The notes under the pieces are model-generated. The model did no database searches and was not told where the DNA came from. It was given only the letters and a program-made list of their open reading frames with translations. A DNA stretch of 64,000 bases from an uncultured Clostridia bacterium. GTDB taxonomy: Bacteria > Bacillota > Clostridia > Oscillospirales > Acutalibacteraceae. The stretch is from assembly GCA_947627055.1 (NCBI GenBank), contig CANQUS010000007.1, forward strand, positions 1 to 64,000, given 5' to 3'. Below are positions 1 through 8,194 of this stretch, piece by piece; the first letter of the stretch is position 1, and the number at the start of each line of letters is the position of its first letter. Position numbers and translations under genes: made by a program.

Positions 1-2966
1 ATCTTCACATATACAGTATTGTATCGTGTGTTCTTGCCAGTTAGATTTTCATAATATTTAGGAGTCATATATATGTAGTTTCCCGCGTAGTTCTCCGTTA
101 TGGCTGTGATTTTTACTTCATACGGCTCCTCATCAATAGTCATCGTAAAGGTATCCCCTACCGAAAGTTTCAAAATCTCGGTCATTCTCTCTGTTACAAC
201 TACGCCGTCATCAGTAAGTTCTATCGGCTGCTTATCTGTTCTCGTTCTGAGATCCACCAGCGATTTAAAGTCCTCGTTGTTCTGCGGTATAAGAAACGTT
301 GGTTCAAGCTTTTTTGAATCATTATCAGTATATGCCTTTGTATTGCCGCTTAGGACTGCCAGTGCATTTGATATGCTTTTATCCTGATTTATTTCATCGA
401 TCAGTGAATTACACTTTTCATATCTTTGAGATTCCTTCAGTGCCATGACAGCGTCATATTTGAATATATCTCCAAACTGCATTCCCGCTATCGACATAAT
501 AGATGTTCTGAGGCCGAAGCCCGCTATAATAAGAGCCGTACAGCCTGCTATACCGATAACAGTCATAAAAAATCTCGCCTTGTAGCGGAAAAGGTTTCTC
601 GCCGTTACCTTAGAGGTAAAGTTCATATGCTTCCATATAAACGGTATCTTTTCGAGCAGTATGCGCTTTCCCGGCTTTGGCGCTTTCGGACGCATCAATG
701 CCGCAGGATTTATCTTCAGCTCTCTCAAACAGGTAAATATAGCAACCGCACAGGTTGCGATCACCGCGACTGCGGATGAAATGAACACAACAGTGTAATC
801 TACCGACAGATGCATCGAGGGCAGGTTATAAAGTATTCCATATGTATCAACAATGATTTTCGGCAGCGTAAGCAATCCTATGACAGTTCCGAGCAGGCAG
901 CCCAATATTGCCGCAACTGCCGCATAGATAAAGTATTTCATGGCAATAGCAGGCTGAGAGTAGCCCAACGCTTTCAATGTTCCAATCTCTGTTCTGCGTT
1001 CCTCGACAAGTCTTGTCATAGTTGTTACGCAAACCAGAACCGCGACTATTAGGAAAAATATAGGAAACACGGTCGCTATCGAATCTACCCTCTGTGCATC
1101 CTCCAACAGCCCCGAATATCCCTTGTTATCATCGCGATTGTACACATACCATTTATACTCGGGTATGTCATCGATTTTATCCTCGGCGTCCTTGATTTTT
1201 TCCTCTCCCTCAGCGAGCTTTTCTTCCGCCTCTTTTTTACCTTTATCATATTTTGCCTGACCTTCATCAAGCTTTTTCTGACCCTCGGTTTTTTGCGTTT
1301 CAAGCTCTGCTTTGCCTTCTTTAAGCTCTTTCTCGCCGTCGGAGATCTCGGTTTCAGCATCTTTGAATTGAAGCTCTGCCGCAAGGCTCTGAACCTCAAG
1401 TTCAAGCCTTGCGGCGGTGAGTTGACTTTCCGCGCTGCTGAGCTTTTCCTTAGCGGCGTCAAGCTCCGCCTTGCCCTGACTGCTCTTTGTGTTGAACTCT
1501 TTTTGTGCCGCATCAAGCTGATCCTTAGATTCGGCAAGCGTTCTCTCACCGTCGTTAAGCTGCTTTAAGCCCTCATCATACTGCGCTTCGCCCGATTCGT
1601 ACTGCTTTTCGTGTTCGGCTATCTGACGCTCAAATTTTTCAATCTGCTCTTTTTGATTTTGTGTTAAAAGATTTTCAGGAATTTTCTTTAGTGCGTTAAG
1701 AGATTCCTGTTCAATCCTGATCAGCGTATTGAGATTATCAAGCTGTTTTTCAGCGTCATCGAGCAGCTTTTGTGCCTCCGGCTTTGTTTCATATATAAAT
1801 TTATTATATTCTAACTGATATTCTTTATTAGCCGCGTCAAGCGTCGCCTGACCCTCGCTGATCTCAATGTTGTATTTTTCCAAGCCCTTTTGATATTCGA
1901 CTTTTCCGCTCTCAAGTTCTGCTTCTCCGTCGGCTATTTGCCGCTTGGACTTTGCGATTTCTTCTTCATATGTTTTCTTTGACTTTTCAAGCTCCTTTTT
2001 GGCGTCGTCTAATTTTTTTTCATTTTCCTTTATCTCCGCCTCCGCCTTGGCTATCTTTTCTTCAAATTCCTTTTTCCCATCATCAAGCTCTTTCTTTCCG
2101 TCCGCGAGTTCCTTTTCTGCCTCAATCTTTTTCTCATTATATTCTTTCTTGGCGTCAGCGAGAGCCTGCTTGGCGTCAGCTAACGTACCCTTGTTAAATC
2201 TCTCAGCCGCACTTTTTGAAAGCTTTTTAAATATCTCCCCCTGCTCAGCGATAAGCGCCTTATATTCATCGGAAAATCCAGAGATTTCAACCGCCGACGC
2301 GCTAGTCCTCACATAAAGCTCGGTATACTTATCGTATGCAAAATCTTCTGCCGGTATCATAGCAAAAAAGCCTATGGTTCCGCTCCCGACATTGGTGTTC
2401 CCATGCTGAAAGGTTATGTACATCGGTGAATCCACAACGCCTACGATTTTAAATTTAGTTTTTCTAAGATATGTTTTTGTATCCGTATCTCCGACAGTGG
2501 GCAGAATTTCAAGTGTATCCCCTACCCTGAGTCCGTTTAAAAAGCTTGTATCTTCAATAACACATTCGCCAGATTTTTCAGGCATTCTGCCTTCGACGAT
2601 GTTAGGCTTATTTATCGGGACTTCACCATCGTCGGCTTCGGGTATGGAGTGAATACGCACAACCGAATCATTGTTATCTACCTCTGTTATTACATCCGCC
2701 ATATATGACGGCATGACCTGAACGACCTCGTCCGCTTCCTCTATGCTTTTAATATCGTCATCATCAAACCCAACGGAGGAGACGAGACGAAAATCCATAA
2801 GATTATTGTCATTAAAATAATCATCGGCAGTTTTTATAAGGCTCGGTGAAGAAGCCTTGATTCCCGAGAAAAAACCCACACTGAGGGCAATGATGGCAAG
2901 TATCGAAATGAATCGAGACTTGGTGTTCCATATTTCTCTGAATATATTTTTTCCGAGAGATCTCAT
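1..2966 (-). CDS. ABC transporter permease, FtsX/MacB-like, with long coiled-coil insert (partial, C-terminus off left edge)
   Basis: This is the membrane subunit of an ABC exporter; the frame is open from ATG 2966 to the window edge, so the ORF track omits it. The start follows a GGGGTGAT ribosome site. Visible parts are an N-terminal helix at about residues 19-36 (FISILAIIALSVGFF), an extracellular MacB-like region, a very long Lys/Glu/Ala-rich coiled coil at about 255-600 built from repeats such as 'ELADGKKELDDGKKEFEEK', then membrane helices near 629-650, 677-700, 721-745 and 799-817 followed by a second extracellular domain. About 988 residues are seen and the last helices are missing. 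The partner ATPase lies 41 nt upstream. The fold is recognised with confidence; the substrate is unknown. Confidence 0.9.
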   Translation of the reverse strand, partial: MRSLGKNIFREIWNTKSRFISILAIIALSVGFFSGIKASSPSLIKTADDYFNDNNLMDFRLVSSVGFDDDDIKSIEEADEVVQVMPSYMADVITEVDNNDSVVRIHSIPEADDGEVPINKPNIVEGRMPEKSGECVIEDTSFLNGLRVGDTLEILPTVGDTDTKTYLRKTKFKIVGVVDSPMYITFQHGNTNVGSGTIGFFAMIPAEDFAYDKYTELYVRTSASAVEISGFSDEYKALIAEQGEIFKKLSKSAAERFNKGTLADAKQALADAKKEYNEKKIEAEKELADGKKELDDGKKEFEEKIAKAEAEIKENEKKLDDAKKELEKSKKTYEEEIAKSKRQIADGEAELESGKVEYQKGLEKYNIEISEGQATLDAANKEYQLEYNKFIYETKPEAQKLLDDAEKQLDNLNTLIRIEQESLNALKKIPENLLTQNQKEQIEKFERQIAEHEKQYESGEAQYDEGLKQLNDGERTLAESKDQLDAAQKEFNTKSSQGKAELDAAKEKLSSAESQLTAARLELEVQSLAAELQFKDAETEISDGEKELKEGKAELETQKTEGQKKLDEGQAKYDKGKKEAEEKLAEGEEKIKDAEDKIDDIPEYKWYVYNRDDNKGYSGLLEDAQRVDSIATVFPIFFLIVAVLVCVTTMTRLVEERRTEIGTLKALGYSQPAIAMKYFIYAAVAAILGCLLGTVIGLLTLPKIIVDTYGILYNLPSMHLSVDYTVVFISSAVAVIATCAVAIFTCLRELKINPAALMRPKAPKPGKRILLEKIPFIWKHMNFTSKVTARNLFRYKARFFMTVIGIAGCTALIIAGFGLRTSIMSIAGMQFGDIFKYDAVMALKESQRYEKCNSLIDEINQDKSISNALAVLSGNTKAYTDNDSKKLEPTFLIPQNNEDFKSLVDLRTRTDKQPIELTDDGVVVTERMTEILKLSVGDTFTMTIDEEPYEVKITAITENYAGNYIYMTPKYYENLTGKNTRYNTVYVK

Positions 2967-3007
2967 TATTGTATCACCCCTAAATCACCTGAGTTAATTC
3001 AGATATA

Positions 3008-3712
3008 TTACCACTCGATGTCCTCAACATCAATGGGATTTTTATTTATTGTGTTGCTTACGACCTGGCCGCTTCTCATTCTTATCACTCTGTTCGCCAT
3101 TGGGGTAATAGCGGAGTTATGTGTGATTAGAACTACGGTCATACCATCCTCTCTGCATTTGCTTTGGAGAAGCTTGAGGATATTTTTGCCCGTATTAAAG
3201 TCAAGCGCTCCTGTCGGCTCATCACACAGCAGCAGCTTAGGCTTTTTTGCAAGCGCACGGGCAATAGAAACTCTCTGCTGTTCACCGCCTGAAAGCTGTG
3301 CGGGGAAGTTATTTATCCTATGACCGAGACCGACGTCCTCAAGGACAGTGACTGCATCGATAGAATCCTTACATATCTGCGTAGCAAGCTCCACATTTTC
3401 CTTGGCAGTGAGGTTCGGTATCAGATTGTAGAATTGAAAAACAAATCCTATATCATATCTGCGGTATGAAGCTAAATTCTTTCCGCGCAGACGGCTTATC
3501 TCCCTGCCGCCTACATATATTCTGCCCTCAGAGCAGTTATCAATTCCGCCGAGAATATTAAGTATTGTTGTTTTACCCGCTCCGCTCTGTCCCACAACGA
3601 CAGCAAACTCGCCCTCATCTATCGCAAATGAAACGTCGTTTACAGCGGCTATTTCTATTTCACCCATCTTGTATTTTTTAAATACATTTTGAAATTCTAC
3701 AAATGCAGGCAT
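3008..3712 (-). CDS. ABC transporter ATP-binding protein (LolD/MacB type)
   Basis: This is the cytoplasmic ATPase that drives the adjacent FtsX-like permease. All nucleotide-binding motifs are present: Walker A GQSGAGKTT (residues 41-49), Q-loop FQFYN (92-96), signature LSGGEQQ (140-146), Walker B LLLCDE (160-165) and the switch His in LITHN (198). At 234 residues it is a typical single-domain member of the MacB/LolD/FtsE class, which usually exports lipids, peptides or antibiotics or signals to wall hydrolases. ATG 3712 is preceded by an AAGGAGG site. It is the first gene of a two-gene operon behind a promoter at 3759-3787. Function beyond ATPase is inferred from the partner. Confidence 0.93.
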   Translation of the reverse strand: MPAFVEFQNVFKKYKMGEIEIAAVNDVSFAIDEGEFAVVVGQSGAGKTTILNILGGIDNCSEGRIYVGGREISRLRGKNLASYRRYDIGFVFQFYNLIPNLTAKENVELATQICKDSIDAVTVLEDVGLGHRINNFPAQLSGGEQQRVSIARALAKKPKLLLCDEPTGALDFNTGKNILKLLQSKCREDGMTVVLITHNSAITPMANRVIRMRSGQVVSNTINKNPIDVEDIEW

Positions 3713-3758
3713 ATTCTATCCTCCTTAAAACAATATGTTTTGTTCAGATACAGCTTAA

Positions 3759-3787
3759 ATTTTACATATAAGCACTCAGATTATCAA
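3759..3787 (-). promoter_or_regulatory. SigA-type promoter of the ABC transporter operon
   Basis: On the minus strand TTGATA and TAAAAT are separated by exactly 17 nt, about 50 nt upstream of the ATPase start. Match to consensus is good but not perfect. Confidence 0.6.
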
Positions 3788-3980
3788 CACCCGATAAAAT
3801 TATAAAATGTAAATCCGATAAGTGGGTCTTGCCCCGTCATTCAGCTCGACAAGCGCAGCGTATGCCGCTGATCACAGTCATAGCATCCGAAAATATGGGC
3901 GCTGTCTCGCATAAGTTTATAACCGCCGCGCGGTGTCGCTCATCTCTAAGGCGGCCGGAAACATCTGTCACCCTAAGAAA
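3788..3980. other. intergenic patch, GC-rich, no gene recognised
   Basis: Between the exporter promoter and the next terminator lies about 150 bases (roughly 3820-3975) clearly richer in GC than other spacers here. The track ORF at 3829-4014 has no ribosome site and runs into the terminator hairpin, so I do not call it. A small hairpin (CAGCG/CGCTG) and other inverted pieces are visible. It may be a decayed gene or a structured RNA; I recognise neither. Confidence 0.4.
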
Positions 3981-4021
3981 TAAAAGTTTTGCTCAGGAAT
4001 TTTGTAAAACTTGAGCAAAAC
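3981..4021 (-). terminator. rho-independent terminator after the Cys-rich gene
   Basis: Perfect 10-bp inverted repeat GTTTTGCTCA / TGAGCAAAAC with a 16-nt loop; on the minus strand the stem is followed by CTTTTATTT. It lies about 24 nt past the stop codon of the gene ending at 4045. Confidence 0.75.
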
Positions 4022-4044
4022 CTTGAATAATGTATAAATTCTGC

Positions 4045-4746
4045 TTATTCCTCTGCATTTTCGGTCTCGACAGGTCTTGACGTTAAAAATTCTACCGCGC
4101 GCTCTATGCTGTCCCTTGAGTTGCCCCAGTCGCCGTCAGCATTTCTATAATCAAACATCTTGCAAAAATGAGAAACATCTCCCTGAAGCTCCTCAAGATA
4201 ACCACCCGCAAGAGCCGCAGTCACTTCATAGAAAGACCCTGTATTCCTGCCCATAGCCTTTTGCGCGCCGCTTAATAATAGCGTATAGTGTTCAAGGCAG
4301 ATATATTTCTGTTCCGAATAAAGCTGACGAAATTCCGCATCCTCCTGCCACATTGCGTATATAATTCTCACCATATTGTTCATATTCATTTCAACACGGT
4401 TACAGACAAAGCAGCTATTCTTCAGCTTTTCAAGAGCGGCGATAACCTTTTTGTCAGGTCTGCCGCTCACCTTTTTCGGAATAAGCTCCTCAGAAATTTT
4501 TTTAAGATGGCTTTCAAGTATAAGCGCGTTTGACAGCCTGCTGCCTGCTTTGAGCATCATTGCGAAATGTCTGCTGCAAAAGCCCTGTTCGTTTGTCGTA
4601 ACACGGACATCAGGCTCCATCATCGCTGCGCCTGTTACATACTCTGCGGATCTCTGCTCCAGCATATCTCTCATCCTGCAAAACGGACAGCCTTCCTTCG
4701 GACCGAACACATCGTTGACAGGTATACTGCAAATATCCTCTCTCAT
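4045..4746 (-). CDS. Cys-rich protein, DUF6062-like
   Basis: This 233-residue soluble protein is of unknown function. It has paired cysteine motifs spread along the chain: CPFC near residue 20, FCSRH near 57, CFVC near 112 and CLEH near 149, a pattern that suggests metal (probably zinc) binding. The layout resembles the family I remember as DUF6062, common in Clostridia, but that name is from memory and not checked. ATG 4746 is preceded by GGAGGAAAATCT. A small anchored protein lies 53 nt upstream on the same strand and a clear terminator follows, so the two may form a short operon. No signal peptide or membrane helix is seen. Confidence 0.8.
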   Translation of the reverse strand: MREDICSIPVNDVFGPKEGCPFCRMRDMLEQRSAEYVTGAAMMEPDVRVTTNEQGFCSRHFAMMLKAGSRLSNALILESHLKKISEELIPKKVSGRPDKKVIAALEKLKNSCFVCNRVEMNMNNMVRIIYAMWQEDAEFRQLYSEQKYICLEHYTLLLSGAQKAMGRNTGSFYEVTAALAGGYLEELQGDVSHFCKMFDYRNADGDWGNSRDSIERAVEFLTSRPVETENAEE

Positions 4747-4799
4747 AGATTTTCCTCCGTCAGTGTCATACGTTCCTTGATTATTTGCGCATGATATAG

Positions 4800-5204
4800 T
4801 TATCCCTCGGTAAGGCTCTTAATAATCCACTTGCCGTCCTTGTTTTCCCACTCGATAGTACATTTTACATTGTCACAGCCCGAAAGCGGTTTACCGGTAG
4901 TAGAATCCTTAACCGTATAATTAAATGTAGTTGTCGCGGTATTGATATGCCATGTTGTCGAAGGATATGCAAGCTCGGGACGGGCTGCTTTGATCTTTGA
5001 TGAGCCGACCTTATTCAACCAATCCAATCTCTTATAATCATAAAGCGTCAGTACATCCTCATATTTTTCAGGAAGCTGATTAGTATGCTCCCACGCAGAG
5101 TTGACGAGTTCAGTTGTCATCTGGGAAATATAAAAACAAAAGCCGAAATACACTACACAGCATATTGCCGCAAGAGCAATAAGAATACCTATTAACTTTT
5201 TCAT
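4800..5204 (-). CDS. small membrane-anchored or secreted protein of unknown function
   Basis: The 134-residue product starts MKK and has one hydrophobic stretch at about residues 5-27 (LIGILIALAAICCVVYFGFC), which could be an uncleaved anchor or a signal peptide. The rest is polar, with a predicted beta-rich end (TWHINTATTTFNYTVKDS, CTIEWENKDGKWIIKSL) recalling small extracytoplasmic domains of the DUF4878/NTF2 kind, though I cannot assign a family. TATAAT-like boxes lie about 30-50 nt upstream on the minus strand without a convincing -35. The following gene is the Cys-rich protein, 53 nt downstream. Confidence 0.75.
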   Translation of the reverse strand: MKKLIGILIALAAICCVVYFGFCFYISQMTTELVNSAWEHTNQLPEKYEDVLTLYDYKRLDWLNKVGSSKIKAARPELAYPSTTWHINTATTTFNYTVKDSTTGKPLSGCDNVKCTIEWENKDGKWIIKSLTEG

Positions 5205-5313
5205 TATAGCATCAATCCTTTCAGAAATTTCACCTAATTATTATACATTATACAAAAGGAAAAGTAAATCAGATAGAAAGAAATTTCGACGAATGCGGGG
5301 ATTTTTTTAAGTT

Positions 5314-6504
5314 TCATCGCATCTTCATGAGTTCTGTCAAAATCGCGTCGGCGGTATCGTCCTTAGAAAGCAGTCCGAGCGATACCTCAGATTCTCGCGT
5401 AATGATCGTAACAATATTTGTATCCGCTTCAAAGCCCGCTCCCTTATCGCTAAGTGAATTTGCCACTATCATATCGGCATTTTTATCAATAAGCTTTTTC
5501 CTAGAATTTTCAAGAAGATTTTCGGTCTCCATAGAAAATCCGCAGATAAGCTGCCCCTCTCGCTTGTCATTGCATAAATGCTTCAGAATATCCTTTGTGC
5601 GCTCAAGCTCTAAGGACATATTGCTGTCATTCTTTTTGATTTTTCGCTGAGATGTTATTTTTGGAGTGTAATCCGCGACTGCGGCAGCCTTTATAATTAT
5701 ATCCTGATCCTTTGCATGTAGGGTAACGGCATTGAACATTTCCTCCGCGCTCTCCGCATAAACAACATTGACAAACGGCGGCAGGGGACATTCGATCTTA
5801 CCCGCGACTAATGTAACGTTTGCTCCCCGCAGCATCGCCATCCTCGCGAGGGCTGTCCCCATTTTTCCGGTTGAGCGGTTAGTTATGAATCGAACCGGAT
5901 CTATCTTCTCGCGGGTAGCACCGGCAGTCACAAGTACATTCAGCCCCTCCATATTATGGGGGAGCGCAATCGCCCGCATAATATAATCAAGAAGTACAGA
6001 TTCAGCAGGTAATCTGCCGTTGCCCGTATCTCCGTTAGCAAGCATACCCGTTTCCGGAGGAATCTCCTCAAATCCGTATTCTTTCAGTTTTTTAATATTA
6101 TCAAGTGTCATCGGATTATTATACATATTTGTGTTCATAGCGGGCGCTATGATTTTAGGGCAAGTACAGGCAAGCGCAGTTGTCGTAAGCATATCGTCGG
6201 CAATTCCACAGGCAAGCTTTGCAATCATATTTGCCGTTGCCGGGGCAATGATAAGCAGATCGGCTTTTTTCGCAAGCGAAACGTGCTCAACGCTGTACTC
6301 AAAATCCTTATCAAATGTATCGGTAATACATTTATGCTTTGTCAGTGTTTCAAATGTAAACGGAGTGATAAATTCGCAGGCGTTTTTCGTCATTATGACG
6401 TGAACCTCTGCACCGAATTTTATAAGCATACGAGCGAGATTCGGCATCTTGTATGCTGCTATACCTCCAGTAACGCCAAGCAGCACGGTTTTTCCTTTTA
6501 GCAT
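5314..6504 (-). CDS. coaBC: bifunctional phosphopantothenoylcysteine decarboxylase / phosphopantothenate-cysteine ligase
   Basis: CoaBC carries out two steps of coenzyme A synthesis: it joins 4'-phosphopantothenate to cysteine and then decarboxylates the product to 4'-phosphopantetheine. The N-terminal FMN-dependent CoaC half shows GVTGGIAAYK (about 10-19) and PAMNTNMY (about 121-128). The CoaB half begins near residue 188 with VLVTAGATREKIDPVR and has the NRSTGKMG nucleotide-site motif. At 396 residues it has the usual fused length. Oddly, the segment aligned by eye with the ACGD motif of E. coli (catalytic Cys158) reads LANGDTG here. It is transcribed alone from a near-consensus promoter at 6553-6581. 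Confidence 0.95.
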   Translation of the reverse strand: MLKGKTVLLGVTGGIAAYKMPNLARMLIKFGAEVHVIMTKNACEFITPFTFETLTKHKCITDTFDKDFEYSVEHVSLAKKADLLIIAPATANMIAKLACGIADDMLTTTALACTCPKIIAPAMNTNMYNNPMTLDNIKKLKEYGFEEIPPETGMLANGDTGNGRLPAESVLLDYIMRAIALPHNMEGLNVLVTAGATREKIDPVRFITNRSTGKMGTALARMAMLRGANVTLVAGKIECPLPPFVNVVYAESAEEMFNAVTLHAKDQDIIIKAAAVADYTPKITSQRKIKKNDSNMSLELERTKDILKHLCNDKREGQLICGFSMETENLLENSRKKLIDKNADMIVANSLSDKGAGFEADTNIVTIITRESEVSLGLLSKDDTADAILTELMKMR

Positions 6505-6552
6505 TTGATCATCCCTTACTGTATTATAAAGGTTAGGATATAAACCAACTCT

Positions 6553-6581
6553 ATTATACTTAAAACAGGTAACCTTGTCAA
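6553..6581 (-). promoter_or_regulatory. consensus SigA promoter of coaBC
   Basis: Minus strand TTGACA-N17-TATAAT, a full match to both hexamers, giving a leader of roughly 40 nt before the coaBC ATG. Confidence 0.85.
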
Positions 6582-6609
6582 ACCTTAAACTAATGGCGGT
6601 TGTACCAGC

Positions 6610-6704
6610 TAAGCGTATAAATTTAGCTGTAATGCTTCTATAATTGCGTCCCTCCTTAGGAGACGGACGATCTTCTTAAATTCGGGAGTATAGTTTTGTT
6701 ACAT
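6610..6704 (-). pseudogene. decayed IS3-family transposase OrfA remnant
   Basis: Reading the minus strand, ATG 6704 is followed at once by a stop and then by a frame giving NYTPEFKKIVRL; after a frameshift the next frame gives KEGRNYRSITAKF. Together these match the start of IS3-type OrfA proteins (pattern NYTPEFKKKIVRLxxEEGRTYKSITAEYG). The stop after the first codon, a lost codon and the frameshift show it is dead, and the rest of the element is gone. A TATAAT-like box near 6765-6770 may be its old promoter. Identification is by motif memory only. Confidence 0.65.
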
Positions 6705-6879
6705 AATGAGTACTTCTTTCTTTATAAAAGTTATTATATCTCATTGGCCATTACTGTTACAACTTTATTATAGCACAACACTTTTTCTTATTCCGAAAAG
6801 CTTGCTTCATTATTCGGTATTTCCTATATTCCCCCGGAAAAAGTGTGTCAATCTCCATAACTTATCAAATAAATACTTA

Positions 6880-7140
6880 TCATAGTAAATTCTACTATTG
6901 TTGGAATTTAGTCTGAGAAATTATACTCTCAGGCTTAGATAAGTGCGCTTATTTTATTTTTTAACCACATAAACAATGTTGTTTTGCGGTAAATGGTTCA
7001 CTTTCTTAGACTAAATTTTATCATTTCTCAAGGTAATTTCTACTGTCTTCCTACTGTGGAATTTACTTTGAGAATTTACGGAAGTAATTTGCTATGGAAA
7101 TTTACTTAAAATAGATTACCATGTGTTGTATATCATATAA
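6880..7140. repeat. cluster of short palindromic repeats in a gene-free spacer
   Basis: The AT-rich spacer before the pseudouridine synthase holds related copies of one sequence. TTGGAATTTAGTCTGAGAAAT near 6900 matches GTGGAATTTACTTTGAGAATT near 7057 at about 17 of 21 positions. GGAAATTTACTTAAAAT follows near 7096, and CTTAGACTAAATTT at 7007-7020 is an inverted copy. Each unit tends to be preceded by GTAA(A/T)TTCTACT, so units are partly palindromic. A further copy lies at 34306-34334. No gene is seen between 6705 and 7197. Confidence 0.55.
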
Positions 7141-7141
7141 C

Positions 7142-7170
7142 TTGCTAAGACATGCCTGCGGTGATATAAT
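7142..7170 (+). promoter_or_regulatory. SigA promoter of the RluA-type gene
   Basis: TTGCTA-N17-TATAAT on the plus strand, about 28 nt before the ATG at 7198. It sits about 60 nt downstream of the repeat copy ending at 7080. Confidence 0.75.
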
Positions 7171-7197
7171 ATAATAAAAATATACTGAGGTACTATC

Positions 7198-8157
7198 ATG
7201 AGAACTATTACAATTGGCAAAAATGACGCAGGGCAGCGTCTTGATAAATTTTTAACCAAACGTTTTAAGACCATGCCAAAGTCACTTATGTATAAATATA
7301 TTAGAACAAAATATATTAAGCTAAACGGAAAGCGCTGTCAAATATCCTCAAAGCTTTCCGAGGGAGATATACTCACACTTTATATCAAGGATGAGTTTTT
7401 TCAGCCGCAGTCTGCCAAATACGACTTTATGAAAGCTCCTCTCAAGCTCGACATTGTTTACGAGGACGAGAATATTCTTTTGATAGATAAAAAGCCCGGT
7501 CTTATCGTACATCCGGACGAAAACTACCATTTTGACTCCGCTCTTGCACGAATGCAGCATTATCTCTATGAAAAAGGAGAATACGACCCTGAAAACGAAA
7601 ATTCCTTTGCGCCCGCGCTTGTAAACAGGATAGATCGAAACACGGGCGGCATAGTAATAGCCGCAAAAAACGCGGAATCTCTGCGTATCCTTAACCAAAA
7701 GATGAAGGACAGAGAGCTTGTCAAGCTCTATCTTTGTATCGCTGTCGGCAGCTTTAAGAAGAGATTCGATTGCCTGACTGCATATCTCGACAAAAACGAA
7801 CGTCAAAACCGCGTTTATATAAGCGACAAGCCGCACGACGGTGCAAAAACAATCAGGACAAAATATCGTGTCCTTGACGAAAGAAATGGTCTGAGCCTTG
7901 TCGAGATAGACCTTCTCACTGGCAGAACTCACCAGATACGCGCTCATATGGCACATATCGGACACCCTCTCCTCGGCGACTCGAAATACGAGAAAAACGA
8001 ATATAACCGCCGAAACGGTTATAAATATCAGGCGCTGTATTCATACAGGCTCGTGTTTAAATTCACGACCGACGCGGGTTGTCTTGAGTACCTTAACGGA
8101 AGGAGCTTCGAGGTTAAGAGGATATGGTTTCTTGAGGAATTTAACAAGCTGAAGTAA
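7198..8157 (+). CDS. RluA-family 23S rRNA or tRNA pseudouridine synthase
   Basis: This cytoplasmic enzyme turns specific uridines in structured RNA into pseudouridine. An N-terminal S4 RNA-binding domain spans about residues 12-60 (RLDKFLTKRF...KLNGKR). The catalytic domain contains RIDRNTGG with the nucleophile Asp146, in place of the commoner RLDxxTSG, and the conserved LLTGRTHQIRAHMAHIGHPLLGD near 239-261. Length (319 residues) is normal for RluC/RluD-type enzymes. It stands alone behind its own promoter and converges with the lipoprotein gene. I cannot say which uridine is its target, so no symbol is given. Confidence 0.9.
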   Translation: MRTITIGKNDAGQRLDKFLTKRFKTMPKSLMYKYIRTKYIKLNGKRCQISSKLSEGDILTLYIKDEFFQPQSAKYDFMKAPLKLDIVYEDENILLIDKKPGLIVHPDENYHFDSALARMQHYLYEKGEYDPENENSFAPALVNRIDRNTGGIVIAAKNAESLRILNQKMKDRELVKLYLCIAVGSFKKRFDCLTAYLDKNERQNRVYISDKPHDGAKTIRTKYRVLDERNGLSLVEIDLLTGRTHQIRAHMAHIGHPLLGDSKYEKNEYNRRNGYKYQALYSYRLVFKFTTDAGCLEYLNGRSFEVKRIWFLEEFNKLK

Positions 8158-8164
8158 TAATATG

Positions 8165-8184
8165 TACGGGGCTGCAGCCCCATT
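8165..8184. other. short GC palindrome between convergent genes
   Basis: GGGGCTGCAGCCCC is a perfect 14-nt palindrome 10 nt past the RluA-type stop codon and just beyond the end of the lipoprotein gene. It could stall polymerase from either side, but there is no T-run, so I do not call it a proper terminator. Confidence 0.35.
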
Positions 8185-8194
8185 GATGAGCATA

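Noticed and set aside
1085-1549. 154-residue minus-strand ORF inside the ABC permease
   Set aside because: It is another frame of the Lys/Glu-rich coiled coil, whose biased codons give long Arg/Lys-rich shadows.
3829-4014. 61-residue plus-strand ORF
   Set aside because: No ribosome site and it runs through the terminator hairpin at 3981-4021.
6898-7140. CRISPR-like array from the repeated GGAATTTA units
   Set aside because: Units are irregularly spaced, degenerate and partly inverted, with no cas genes nearby.
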